64,000 nt of DNA. Source: Hahella sp. (GTDB lineage: Bacteria > Pseudomonadota > Gammaproteobacteria > Pseudomonadales > Oleiphilaceae). The translations under genes and the position numbers were made by a program. This document shows, piece after piece, positions 56,022 to 63,930 of the stretch. The notes under the pieces are model-generated. The model saw only the letters and a program-made list of their open reading frames with translations. It did not search any database and had not been told where the DNA came from. The stretch's first letter is position 1. Each line of letters starts with the position of its first letter. Where the stretch lies: assembly GCA_028280065.1 (NCBI GenBank), contig JANQMN010000076.1, forward strand, positions 40,414-104,413, given 5' to 3'.

Positions 56022-56117
56022 CTAATCTTTTCGAAGACCGATCCAAAGCAAAGAACTGCCTGGTTAGCCGTTCTTTCTGCCAAAAAAATCCAGTTCAATT
56101 GTCAACATCAGGTTTTT

Positions 56118-56612
56118 ATGAGTTTCAATATCGACAGTAAGTTAATGGCTCACCAAGAGTTTATTCCCTGGTTTGTTGAAGAGCTGGAAAAGCGAAATCT
56201 GTCGCCCAGGCAAGTTAAGTTAGAAATCTTGGAACGCAGCTTGATTAGCGAAAGTTCAGGCGAATGGATAAAGACATGCCAGCAACATGGTTTTCTAATC
56301 GCGCTGGATGATTTCGGCACCGGCTACGCAAGCTTTGCGTACATAAACAGGTTTAATTTTGATGTTTTAAAACTGGATCGATCTTTCGTTAAAGAAATTA
56401 CCCACGACAGGGCCTCACTCGATATTTGCAGGAGCATTGTCATTTTGGCTCAATTGCTGGGAATGGAAGTGGTAGCCGAAGGCATTGAAAGCATGACTAA
56501 AGGCGATATGCTGCGTGGCATGGGTTGTACTTATGGCCAGGGATACTACTACTCTAAGCCTCTGAATTTTGAGAGTTTGATAGAATACATCAAAAATAAT
56601 GAAGCACGCTGA
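56118..56612 (+). pseudogene. Truncated EAL-domain protein (c-di-GMP phosphodiesterase fragment)
   Basis: 164 residues covering only the C-terminal two thirds of an EAL domain: VKLEILERS (the second catalytic Glu region), FLIALDDFGTGYASFAYIN, FDVLKLDRSFV, VVAEGIES and GCTYGQGYYYSKP. The first strands and the EAL motif itself are missing. The frame stays open upstream of this ATG, but without EAL sequence. AGG lies 5 bases before the ATG. Without the first Glu and the dimer-forming N-terminal part, phosphodiesterase activity is unlikely. It may be a relic of a receiver-EAL or GGDEF-EAL partner of the preceding kinase. Confidence 0.75.
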
Positions 56613-56811
56613 TAAGTGACCGGAATCAAAGTTAGCAGCCTGATTTTATTATCAGTTGCCCAAAGATTTTTATGCTCTCGTAGGGCAGACGTATTTCTAA
56701 TACGCCAGAGATCAAGATGGATATATCGGTAACTTTTCTCCCGGCATCGTCTTGGGCCTGCTCCGCGACGGCCCAGTCGATACCGCTAGCTCTGGCCTGA
56801 CTGGGGGGTAG

Positions 56812-57660
56812 TTAACCTCGGGCCAGGCGCAATCCCGTGAAGTAGTCACGGTTGTCCGGCGAGTAGCGATCGCGGGAGGCGGAACGCACGTACCTGCCGC
56901 CGGAGATCCAGCTGCCGCCGCGCAGAACCCGGTCAGCACCCTTTTTCGGCCCTGTGGGATCGACCTGCTTGTCCTTTTCATAGTGATCCCAGAACCAATC
57001 CGAACACCATTCCCACACATTACCATGCATCTCATAAAGCCCCCAGCCGTTTGGCGGTAAGCTTTTTACCGGGGCGGTTTTCGCTCTAAACTCCCCTTTT
57101 TTCGCATTACCATACGGGTAATTCCCATTGTAATTCACCTGCTCAGTGGAAATATTGTCGCCAAAACTAAACGGGGTGGATGTGCCGGCCCGGCAGGCGT
57201 ATTCCCACTGGGCCTCGTTAGGCAAGTGCACGCCCAAGCCAGGAGTTCCTTCATTGAGACGCGCAATAAACTGCTGACAGTCATTCCAGCTAACCGATTC
57301 AACAGGTTTTTGTAGCGAGTCTTCCTCGTCTTTAAATTTGCTCGAATTTTCACCCATAACCGCTTGCCATAAGCCCTGAGTACAAGGGGTATCTGCCAAC
57401 CAATACCCCTTGGTAAGGCGGATTAAATGTTGCGATTCCCGTTCTTTTATTCGCTCCGGTTCATCCGGCGGCGATCCCATTAAAAAATGTCCGGGATGGA
57501 TCCACCGAAGGCGCTGTGTGACACCTTTGAATGAAAACTCCATCCAATAGCCAAACTCATCCTCACCGAAGGCGCTTGCCCATTGTTCGACGTAATTCTC
57601 AGGTCCGAGATGATAGTCAGTGCAAAAGGGATTAGGACTGGCGTAATCCGAGGTATTCAT
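56812..57660 (-). CDS. FGE/C-type-lectin-fold DGR target protein 2
   Basis: 282 residues from the ATG at 57660, which overlaps the accessory-gene stop (ATGA); the frame is open 12 codons further. After a short N-terminal segment of about 45 residues, the formylglycine-generating-enzyme/SUMF1 fold covers residues about 55-282: RWIHPGHFLMGSP, WQAVMGENSSKF, PVESVSWNDCQQFIARLN, LPNEAQWEYACRAGT, MHGNVWEWCSDW, and LRGGSW...VRSA.R.RYSP..R....GLRLARG. The last 125 bases are variable repeat VR2. This domain is the commonest fold for DGR-diversified ligand binders. It ends directly after the VR with TAA, whereas the homologous upstream protein has GAA there and 42 more residues. Its FGE domain is similar to that of the preceding vWA-FGE protein throughout. 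Confidence 0.85.
   Translation of the reverse strand: MNTSDYASPNPFCTDYHLGPENYVEQWASAFGEDEFGYWMEFSFKGVTQRLRWIHPGHFLMGSPPDEPERIKERESQHLIRLTKGYWLADTPCTQGLWQAVMGENSSKFKDEEDSLQKPVESVSWNDCQQFIARLNEGTPGLGVHLPNEAQWEYACRAGTSTPFSFGDNISTEQVNYNGNYPYGNAKKGEFRAKTAPVKSLPPNGWGLYEMHGNVWEWCSDWFWDHYEKDKQVDPTGPKKGADRVLRGGSWISGGRYVRSASRDRYSPDNRDYFTGLRLARG
56816..56940 (-). repeat. Variable repeat 2 (VR2) of a diversity-generating retroelement
   Basis: Aligns without a gap to 58157-58281 over 125 bases with 14 differences. All differences fall in 11 codons and only at first or second positions, for example ATC/TTC, TCC/GGC, TAC/GAC, AAC/TAC and GAT/TTT (VR2/VR1). Third positions and all other codons are identical. 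Most varied codons end in C or T, as expected if the template holds AAC or AAT. Confidence 0.85.
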
Positions 57661-57998
57661 ACATCCACCTGATACAAAAGGCGGGTACTGGAGCAACGTT
57701 CAGCTTGGCTTACTAGTAACTCCAGCCCCTTGGCTTTTACCTGATTTAAAACCAGGAGTGGGCAAGGTGTGTATTCGAGAATTCCCAACACCATTAATTC
57801 GACTCTAGTTCTTTTAGTCTCCGCTGACGCTTGCTGGTTTTCAATGTAATTAACACAAATCGACCAAAAACTCGCTTCCGCAGACGGCACAAAATGTTTC
57901 TCCATGTTAATGACTTTTACCTGATGACAAAATGCATTCAAGCGATCTTCTCCCTCCGATGGATGCAATGCATGAATGGTAAAAAATTTAGCTTTCAT
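57657..57998 (-). CDS. DGR accessory protein of the HRDC type, apparently truncated
   Basis: 113 residues from the ATG at 57998 (a GTG three codons earlier is possible). The start MKAKFFTIHALHPSEGEDRL then HFVPSAEASFWSICVNYIE matches the N-terminal domain of the small HRDC-containing proteins often found between target genes and the reverse transcriptase in DGRs. After about residue 55 the HRDC domain is not recognisable. A neighbouring frame reads INGVGNSRIHTLPTP, reminiscent of the end of an HRDC domain, so a deletion or frameshift is likely. It lies 28 bases after the vWA-FGE gene and overlaps the second FGE gene. The family match is from recall of sequence patterns. Confidence 0.55.
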   Translation of the reverse strand: MKAKFFTIHALHPSEGEDRLNAFCHQVKVINMEKHFVPSAEASFWSICVNYIENQQASAETKRTRVELMVLGILEYTPCPLLVLNQVKAKGLELLVSQAERCSSTRLLYQVDV

Positions 57999-58026
57999 GA
58001 GGTTCACTTATCCCATTTTTTCCGTA

Positions 58027-60732
58027 CTATTTATTTCTTTTTATCAGTCGCTCAAACCAACTGGCCGCCTCCCTCTGCGGCACCCGCTCAGCCTGCTCCG
58101 CGACGGCTTCATCGGATACCACCTGTGCTTGACTTGACTTTGCCTGGGGTAGTTCTCCTCGGGCCAGGCGCAATCCCGTGCAGTCGTCACGGTAGTCCGG
58201 CGAGTAGCGAAAGCGGCAGGCGGAACGCACGTCCCGGCCGATGCCGAACCAGCTGCCGCCGCGCAGATCCCGGTCAGCACCGGTATCAGGCCCCTTAGGA
58301 TTCTCTGGCTCTTCATTTTCATAGCCGGCGTGATACCAGTCAGAACACCACTCCAACACGTTGCCGTGCATTTGATAGAGCCCCCAAGAATTAGCGGGCA
58401 AACTTTTCACGGTGACGGTTTCTTCCCTAAAGATTCCTTTTTCACCATCACGATAGGGATTTCCACCGTAAAAGTTCACTTGTGCCGTGGTGATATTCTC
58501 GCCAAAGCTGAACGGTGTAGTGGTACCGGCTCGGCATGCGTACTCCCACTCGGCTTCCGTCGGCAAACGCAGATTTACACCGGGTACTTTCTGATTGAAT
58601 TGTTCAAGCATTCGTTGGCAATCAGCCCAACTCACTTGTTCTACGGGCCTGTCTTGTGCATCACTAGCATGACTGAAATGACTTGGGTTTTCACCCGTCA
58701 CCGCTTGCCAAAGTGCTTGGGTACATGCCGTATCGGCAAGCCAGACTCCCTGGGTCAATCTCACGGAGTGTTGAACTTCATCCTCACCTCTAGCGTACTC
58801 TCCTTCTGGAGAACCCATTAAAAACGCGCCATGAGGTATCCATCGAAAAGTTTGTAAGACGCCTGAGACGTCCAGGCTGGCATATAAGCCAAATGCATCC
58901 ACACCGCTCTCACTGCACCACGACGGGCACTTAATACAGTGCCAACTTGCATCCTGCCTGTCCGGTCCTGCCTCAACGAGCTGGTACATACCGCCTCCTT
59001 CATGAATAGCGACCAAGCCATGCTCATCACGGCCTAAAGACTGGGCCCACCGTGGTTTTTCCAGGCGATCCAGGGTGATTCGACGTTGCTCATTACACAG
59101 TACCAAGGGTGATGATTCGAATTGACCGCCCGCTACCAGGGGCTTTCGTGTGACTTCATCCATCAAATCAATGGCGGTTTGATGGATACAACCCACACCC
59201 AAGGGGGATTCATCGATGGCTAGGGCATTCTTTTTCTGGTTAAAACACAAGGTTTGACCATTTCCTCCCTGTGGTTCAAGGGGTAATGGAAGACGAGCGT
59301 TTCGAGCGATGGGTTGTGCTCGTTCAAACAACGGTCGATGGTCGGTACTCTGCTTAAGACGATTAAGCTCGCAAAGTAACTCCATAGCGTAGTACAACAC
59401 CGTATCACCCAGTGTCAGGAGATTCGGATCATAGGGCTCACTACGCTGTATCAAAGCCCTAAACCATTCAGCAGGTGGTGGCGTGTCTCGCAAGCCGTAT
59501 TCGTACATTAGACCTGCTTCAATCCCTCGGGTTTCATCGCAAAGCGTTAGCTGCCACTGGTTAAGGGCTTTTAGAAGTGGATCTTTCAGGTGTTTTGGCA
59601 ATCCGGAAAAAGATGTTCGATACTGCTTTCGCTTGTCTCGGTGAAGTTCCCATTGTCCACTGCTCACCTTGGCGTCGCCGTGATTCCAGACGGACAGCTC
59701 ATCCGCCGGGTTAGATCGAGGAAGCTGTTGCCGCAGGTACCGCAGCGTGCTGGTGGTCGGGTAGTGACAAAAGGCCATCGCACACACCAACGCCAACACT
59801 CGCTGCTCATTGGCGGCGGCTGACAGGATGACGGTCTCATCCTCTTTAACCACTTGAGCAGTCGATACTGGCAGAGGACAAGGAGAAAAGACCCGAACGC
59901 TGTGCCCCTCTTTTTTCAATTCCGTTACCAACGATTGCCATTGGTACATCAATCGGTCATCTCCGTTGGCGCCCATATCGCTTAGCAAGAGTACCCGGCT
60001 TTGCTCCGGTAGCATCCTACTATAGGCACTTTGCAACAACGCTGTGGGAGGGGTATGGTCAGCCAAAGCGATCAATAACCGGCCTTGCGCACCAAGGAAT
60101 TGATACAGGCGCTTATTCAAAAGGCGTAGTTCGTTCAGCAAGGGAGCCAGGTGATCGTGAAAATCAAGAACCACCACCAACTCTTGTACGTCTTGCACCC
60201 TGGTGGTTAAGGGCCATCCCCGTAACGGTTTATTCTTGGAAAGACTGTCAACAACTTTCAATAGATCGATTTGTTGTCCACGCAGACTCACCTTAAGTAA
60301 ACGATCCAACCAGCCTTGCATGAGGCCGGGATTGATTTCCGGCCGGATGGCCGGCGGTAGACTCACGTTGGGCGACTTTTCCACACCGACGGGTGTTGAG
60401 TCCTTCGATTTCGGCTCAGGTGTTCTTTCCTTTCCCCGGTAAGACTGCACATACCAATGTTGAATGGGCGACCGGACAGACTTGACCACTTCTATTTGGG
60501 ATAGTTCTTTATCAACGTTTAAGTGCCCCCCCTCTAAAGAAACATAACCCTCTTTTTCTGGTTCGAGCGGGCGATACTCGTACCCGATGGCTTGCGCTAA
60601 TAGCCGTTGTTGTTCTGGGTTTTCCGCCATGGCTTGCAGAGTGACAAGGTCAGCAAGGGAAATAATGCCTTTGGGACGCATTGATCGTGCCGCGTTACCC
60701 TTATCATCGGTTTGATGGGGCGATTTATCCAT
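58027..60732 (-). CDS. vWA-like / FGE-fold DGR target protein 1 of a MoxR conflict system
   Basis: 901 residues. The N-terminal 180 are mixed and partly disordered. A vWA-like domain (about 181-290) has ELVVVLDFHDHLAPLL in place of a canonical DxSxS metal site and SRVLLLSDMGANGDD. A helical region (about 300-480) follows, typical of proteins encoded beside MoxR ATPases. The FGE/C-type-lectin fold covers about 625-859 with FRWIPHGAFLMGSP, LPTEAEWEYACRAGT, MHGNVLEWCSDW and LRGGSW...GLRLARG. Its last 125 bases are VR1 (58157-58281). A 42-residue tail ends in RLIKRNK. No signal peptide is present, so it is cytoplasmic. Its ATG overlaps the ATPase stop by 8 bases. It is the likely sensor of the system. 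Confidence 0.85.
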   Translation of the reverse strand: MDKSPHQTDDKGNAARSMRPKGIISLADLVTLQAMAENPEQQRLLAQAIGYEYRPLEPEKEGYVSLEGGHLNVDKELSQIEVVKSVRSPIQHWYVQSYRGKERTPEPKSKDSTPVGVEKSPNVSLPPAIRPEINPGLMQGWLDRLLKVSLRGQQIDLLKVVDSLSKNKPLRGWPLTTRVQDVQELVVVLDFHDHLAPLLNELRLLNKRLYQFLGAQGRLLIALADHTPPTALLQSAYSRMLPEQSRVLLLSDMGANGDDRLMYQWQSLVTELKKEGHSVRVFSPCPLPVSTAQVVKEDETVILSAAANEQRVLALVCAMAFCHYPTTSTLRYLRQQLPRSNPADELSVWNHGDAKVSSGQWELHRDKRKQYRTSFSGLPKHLKDPLLKALNQWQLTLCDETRGIEAGLMYEYGLRDTPPPAEWFRALIQRSEPYDPNLLTLGDTVLYYAMELLCELNRLKQSTDHRPLFERAQPIARNARLPLPLEPQGGNGQTLCFNQKKNALAIDESPLGVGCIHQTAIDLMDEVTRKPLVAGGQFESSPLVLCNEQRRITLDRLEKPRWAQSLGRDEHGLVAIHEGGGMYQLVEAGPDRQDASWHCIKCPSWCSESGVDAFGLYASLDVSGVLQTFRWIPHGAFLMGSPEGEYARGEDEVQHSVRLTQGVWLADTACTQALWQAVTGENPSHFSHASDAQDRPVEQVSWADCQRMLEQFNQKVPGVNLRLPTEAEWEYACRAGTTTPFSFGENITTAQVNFYGGNPYRDGEKGIFREETVTVKSLPANSWGLYQMHGNVLEWCSDWYHAGYENEEPENPKGPDTGADRDLRGGSWFGIGRDVRSACRFRYSPDYRDDCTGLRLARGELPQAKSSQAQVVSDEAVAEQAERVPQREAASWFERLIKRNK
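58157..58281 (-). repeat. Variable repeat 1 (VR1) of a diversity-generating retroelement
   Basis: Partner of VR2 at 56816-56940. Its coding strand runs from GGTGCTGACCGGGATCTGCG to GGATTGCGCCTGGCCCGAGG. Of the 14 differences from VR2, 8 have no A in either copy (for example GGC versus TCC), hard to explain by ordinary drift but expected when two copies are randomised independently at template adenines. The invariant end may act as the initiation-of-mutagenic-homing site. Confidence 0.85.
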
Positions 60733-61750
60733 GACGTTGTTGTTTTAAGAAATATGGGGCTAAAGATTCACAGGCATTTTCCTGTTGCCGTGCATCGCCC
60801 AATTCATTTAAGGCGCGTAATAAATCCACTAGTTCCGCCAATCCGGTTCGGACTTGTTGGCCCGGGAGCGATTTTTTTCTCTCTTTTATGATTTCAGCTA
60901 CAGCAGATGCAATAACCGATGGTTCCATGGTTGAGAATTGAGCACGGCCAATATGCTCAAAATAGTCACGGAGTTTGGTCTCCTCTTCCGGCAGGGAAAG
61001 CGTGTGAACCACACAACGGCGGATAAACGCCTTGGGCAATTCCCGGGTGTCGTTGCTGGTAATGACGACCAAGGGCGGAATCTTGCCCCTGACGCTCCTC
61101 CCGAAAAACGGAACATTGAAACTTCCATTCCCCAGTGTCTCTAAAAGACCATTTGCCAACGACAGATCGGCTTTATCGATTTCATCGATTAGCAATACCA
61201 CGCCTTGTTCTTTGGCGGCATTGGATTTATTCGTATCTTCTTCGGGTCGGTACTCAGCGTGGCACTTTTGTCCTTTTGCGTCCTGCCAGTCATAAGCCCA
61301 CCAAAGCGGTCCGGGAGACAGGTATTTTTCAATGGCCAGCTCCTTTCGTGCATCTTGCTTTGGTGAGCAATCCTTTAGCGCGGCCATGAGTTGAGCTTCA
61401 CCCAAACGGGCGGTATGGTCGATGGTCCACATCAAGTCCTGGTAATCACTGTGGGGCTGGACAACCGTGCTCAAAAACTGTCGGTGCAATAATTCCGCGG
61501 CCGCACGGGCGGTATGGCTTTTCCCGGTGCCGGGTTCGCCGAGAATTAACAGTGGCCGGTTGGCTGTCACCGCCGCAACAATCGCAAGAACCGTTGGTTT
61601 ATCGATACAATGAACACAAGCCGGCCAGGTACCTAGCTGTGGTAACGGCAAAGATTGAACGTGAGACGCGTTCTTTTCAGGCTTCATGACCCGGGTCAGC
61701 AATTCTTGGATTATCTCTTTGGTCGTTAGGTTCGGATTACTCTCCGACAT
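60725..61750 (-). CDS. MoxR-type AAA+ ATPase
   Basis: 341 residues. Walker A GEPGTGKSH (71-79), Walker B VVLLIDEIDKAD (Asp189, Glu190), sensor 1 in VVITSNDTRELP, and the arginine finger region KAFIRRCVVHTLSLP are all present, followed by a helical lid. MoxR ATPases act as chaperones for vWA partners; here the vWA-like protein follows directly. In the NTP-dependent ternary conflict systems described from comparative genomics, the MoxR ATPase gates signal passage from sensor to effector. Its start overlaps the TIR gene by 14 bases and its end overlaps the vWA-FGE gene by 8. Confidence 0.9.
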   Translation of the reverse strand: MSESNPNLTTKEIIQELLTRVMKPEKNASHVQSLPLPQLGTWPACVHCIDKPTVLAIVAAVTANRPLLILGEPGTGKSHTARAAAELLHRQFLSTVVQPHSDYQDLMWTIDHTARLGEAQLMAALKDCSPKQDARKELAIEKYLSPGPLWWAYDWQDAKGQKCHAEYRPEEDTNKSNAAKEQGVVLLIDEIDKADLSLANGLLETLGNGSFNVPFFGRSVRGKIPPLVVITSNDTRELPKAFIRRCVVHTLSLPEEETKLRDYFEHIGRAQFSTMEPSVIASAVAEIIKERKKSLPGQQVRTGLAELVDLLRALNELGDARQQENACESLAPYFLKQQRHG

Positions 61751-63389
61751 GGTTGTTTCCTTTGCTCTTAATGATCGTCATGATTTCGCCAAATAAATCG
61801 TAAGCAAACTCTTCTCGCTGAGAATCGTCACATTCTCTAAAGCTTAGGGTTTTCCACTTAAAAAACTGCTTGGCCTGCAAGCCTCTAAGGTCGAAGTTCG
61901 CAAAATCTATCTTTTTCAAGGCAACCGGCAGCGCCTTCTTTTCTCGAACCAACTTAGGTAACTCCACTTTCTTTATATATTGGCTCGCGAGAAAGCTCTC
62001 ACTCATCATCAGCAATCCAAAATCACAGGTATCCAAGGCTTTTTTTATCTCAGCGTCCCAGTCTTCTCCCATGAGAATTTTTCCATCGCGCCAGACTTCT
62101 ATTTCGACCCCCTTGGCCACCGCAAATTTGTCGGATAGCATATCGAGCAGTTCCTCAACCAGCGGGTTGTCTTTGTGGGCATAACTTAAAAAGAGTTTAA
62201 TCTTCTGATTCATCGTGTCTTTGCCTCCACCCGATTCTTTGATTTGTGCATTTAGGCCTTTGTTCCGAACCACCTTAGATTGTAATAACGCCAGTTTTTC
62301 CTTTAAAAAAATAGCCGGGTAAACAACCCGTGCATTTTCGGTCAACGCATTTTTCCCGTCGGAGGTATAGTGATAGACCGGCAACACTGAAAACTCGCTC
62401 AAGATTCTTGAAATTATCTCAGGTTGCTCTCTATCGCAGGTAAATGCGAGGACATGAGAAGACCTGCCGGTTTTATTTAACATCCATGCGTTTAACTCAT
62501 CGATATCACTTTGTTGCATAGCGCCATCCAGTGCGCCCAGGTATTCCTCACAATACTCCCAGTTTAGGGGGAGTGGCTCCTCCACCTGTAGGTGACGCCC
62601 CAATTCCTCACAAAATGCCCGAAACTGACCTTCGATATCGGTACCGGTGGGTTTAGGGATAGGAATATTCCTGCCCTTAATCAAGAAATTCGCTGAATTA
62701 AGGTCCATGTGTATCTCCAGCTTGTCCTTGGCAGAAAATCGTTGGAAATGCAACAACCGAAAACACAATGCGGCAAGATTGATTTTTCGTGGTTCGCTTT
62801 TTTGGACCTCAAGCCCTGGGAGATTCACTCGGACCACCTCCCCTGGCTCGATGATTGAGGTGAAATAAATAGAGTCTGGATCTAGATAGCAGCAACTGGC
62901 GGCATAAATCAGATTTTTTAAAGCATCATATTTTTTACCATCTTCCCTGAGCCTGCTCTCTTCATCATCAGCCTCTTTCAGCAGTGTTGTGAAAAACACG
63001 TTAAAATCCGTGAAACCGCACTCGCTAATCTCACGTAGGATCAGATGGGCTATCTGATGTAAGGGATTCGAGCCATTGGGATCAAAGTGTGTAAACGTAC
63101 GCTGCGCTATTCCAACCACATTTACCTCTAGATCAACCAGCTGTTTCAAAGCACCCACGAGTTCCTTTAACTGACTATTGGCTTGACCTTCAGTACCATA
63201 CTTGAGTTCTTTTAAATGAGATTCGCTCTCGTTGAAAAGCTCAGCAAGCTTAGGCAACACCTCATCGGGCGGCCCACCTCTGTCATTCTTTTGCCATTTT
63301 TCAACCGCAGCCTCAGATTTGTTGCAATGCTCAGCAATCTTTCTATTCTTGATGTTTTTTTGATTTCTCAGCTCACTAAACCAGTTCAC
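61737..63389 (-). CDS. HTH-TIR effector protein of the conflict operon
   Basis: 550 residues. The N-terminus (about 1-65) reads as an XRE-like helix-turn-helix (RKIAEHCNKSEAAVEKWQKNDRGGP). The middle (about 70-390) matches nothing I recognise. The C-terminal TIR domain (about 396-530) has KIKLFLSYAHKDNPLVEELLDML, IEVWRDGKILMGEDWDAEIKKALDTCDFGLLMMSESFL, and the conserved Glu in YIKKVELPKLV expected for NADase-type TIRs. In defence and conflict systems such TIR domains commonly degrade NAD or make signalling nucleotides. It is the first gene of the operon. A Met at about 393 with GGAGG 10 bases upstream could allow internal initiation of a free TIR domain. Confidence 0.85.
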   Translation of the reverse strand: MNWFSELRNQKNIKNRKIAEHCNKSEAAVEKWQKNDRGGPPDEVLPKLAELFNESESHLKELKYGTEGQANSQLKELVGALKQLVDLEVNVVGIAQRTFTHFDPNGSNPLHQIAHLILREISECGFTDFNVFFTTLLKEADDEESRLREDGKKYDALKNLIYAASCCYLDPDSIYFTSIIEPGEVVRVNLPGLEVQKSEPRKINLAALCFRLLHFQRFSAKDKLEIHMDLNSANFLIKGRNIPIPKPTGTDIEGQFRAFCEELGRHLQVEEPLPLNWEYCEEYLGALDGAMQQSDIDELNAWMLNKTGRSSHVLAFTCDREQPEIISRILSEFSVLPVYHYTSDGKNALTENARVVYPAIFLKEKLALLQSKVVRNKGLNAQIKESGGGKDTMNQKIKLFLSYAHKDNPLVEELLDMLSDKFAVAKGVEIEVWRDGKILMGEDWDAEIKKALDTCDFGLLMMSESFLASQYIKKVELPKLVREKKALPVALKKIDFANFDLRGLQAKQFFKWKTLSFRECDDSQREEFAYDLFGEIMTIIKSKGNNHVGE

Positions 63390-63571
63390 GCGATGCTCCT
63401 TCCTATTTTTTGCTCGTGTGTATTTGGATAGTAGCGATTAGGATGAATGAAAAATACCCGGAAAACCTGACAATTACCGGACATTTAACCGGACATCGGG
63501 GAATGAATTGGGAGAAAATGCAGTCAATTGGATCAAACAGCGGAGGGGGTTAGAGCTTGAAGCACTTGAGC

Positions 63572-63930
63572 GGCTTTGTTGCAAAAAGTTCGGAATACGG
63601 GCGGTGTAGCCAACTTTTTCTTGAATGAGCCATAAAATGACTGATTTTAAGTGGCGACACTTCCTACCGGAGGTCATCCTGCAATGCGTTCGCTGGTATT
63701 GTAAATATGGCATCAGTTACCGTGAGCTGGAAGAAACGATGCAAGAACGTGGCATCTCCGTTGATAACACCACTGTTTTTCGATGGGTTCAGCGCTACGC
63801 GCCGGAAATGGAAAAACGCCTTCAGTGGTACCGGGGATATCGCAGTTGTTTATGGCGAGTTGACGAAACTATGTCAACGTGGGAGGCCAGTGGAAATGTC
63901 ACAATACCTGAGGTATAGCCCAATGTTGAA
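63572..63930 (+). mobile_element. IS6-family insertion sequence remnant
   Basis: GGCTTTGTTGCAAA at 63572-63585 matches the left terminal inverted repeat typical of IS6/IS26-like elements. It is followed at the right distance by the transposase start. The element decays before the catalytic core, and no right inverted repeat is visible before the window ends. Confidence 0.75.
63625..63918 (+). pseudogene. IS6-family transposase, frameshifted N-terminal fragment
   Basis: The frame encodes the N-terminal helix-turn-helix part of an IS6 transposase: FKWRHFLPEVILQCVRWYCKYGISYRELEETM, ERGISVDNTTVFRWVQRYAPEMEKRL and WRVDET. Around 63870 one extra base shifts the frame: the +1 frame continues YVNVGGQWK, matching the family's DETY.KV.G.W motif, then hits a stop. 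Full-length enzymes are about 230 residues with a DDE core, which is absent here. Confidence 0.8.

Noticed and set aside
56613..58026. Template repeat or reverse transcriptase of the DGR within the window
   Set aside because: I looked for a third copy of the variable-repeat core on both strands and for reverse-transcriptase motifs such as YxDD near the targets, and saw neither; both must lie elsewhere or be absent.
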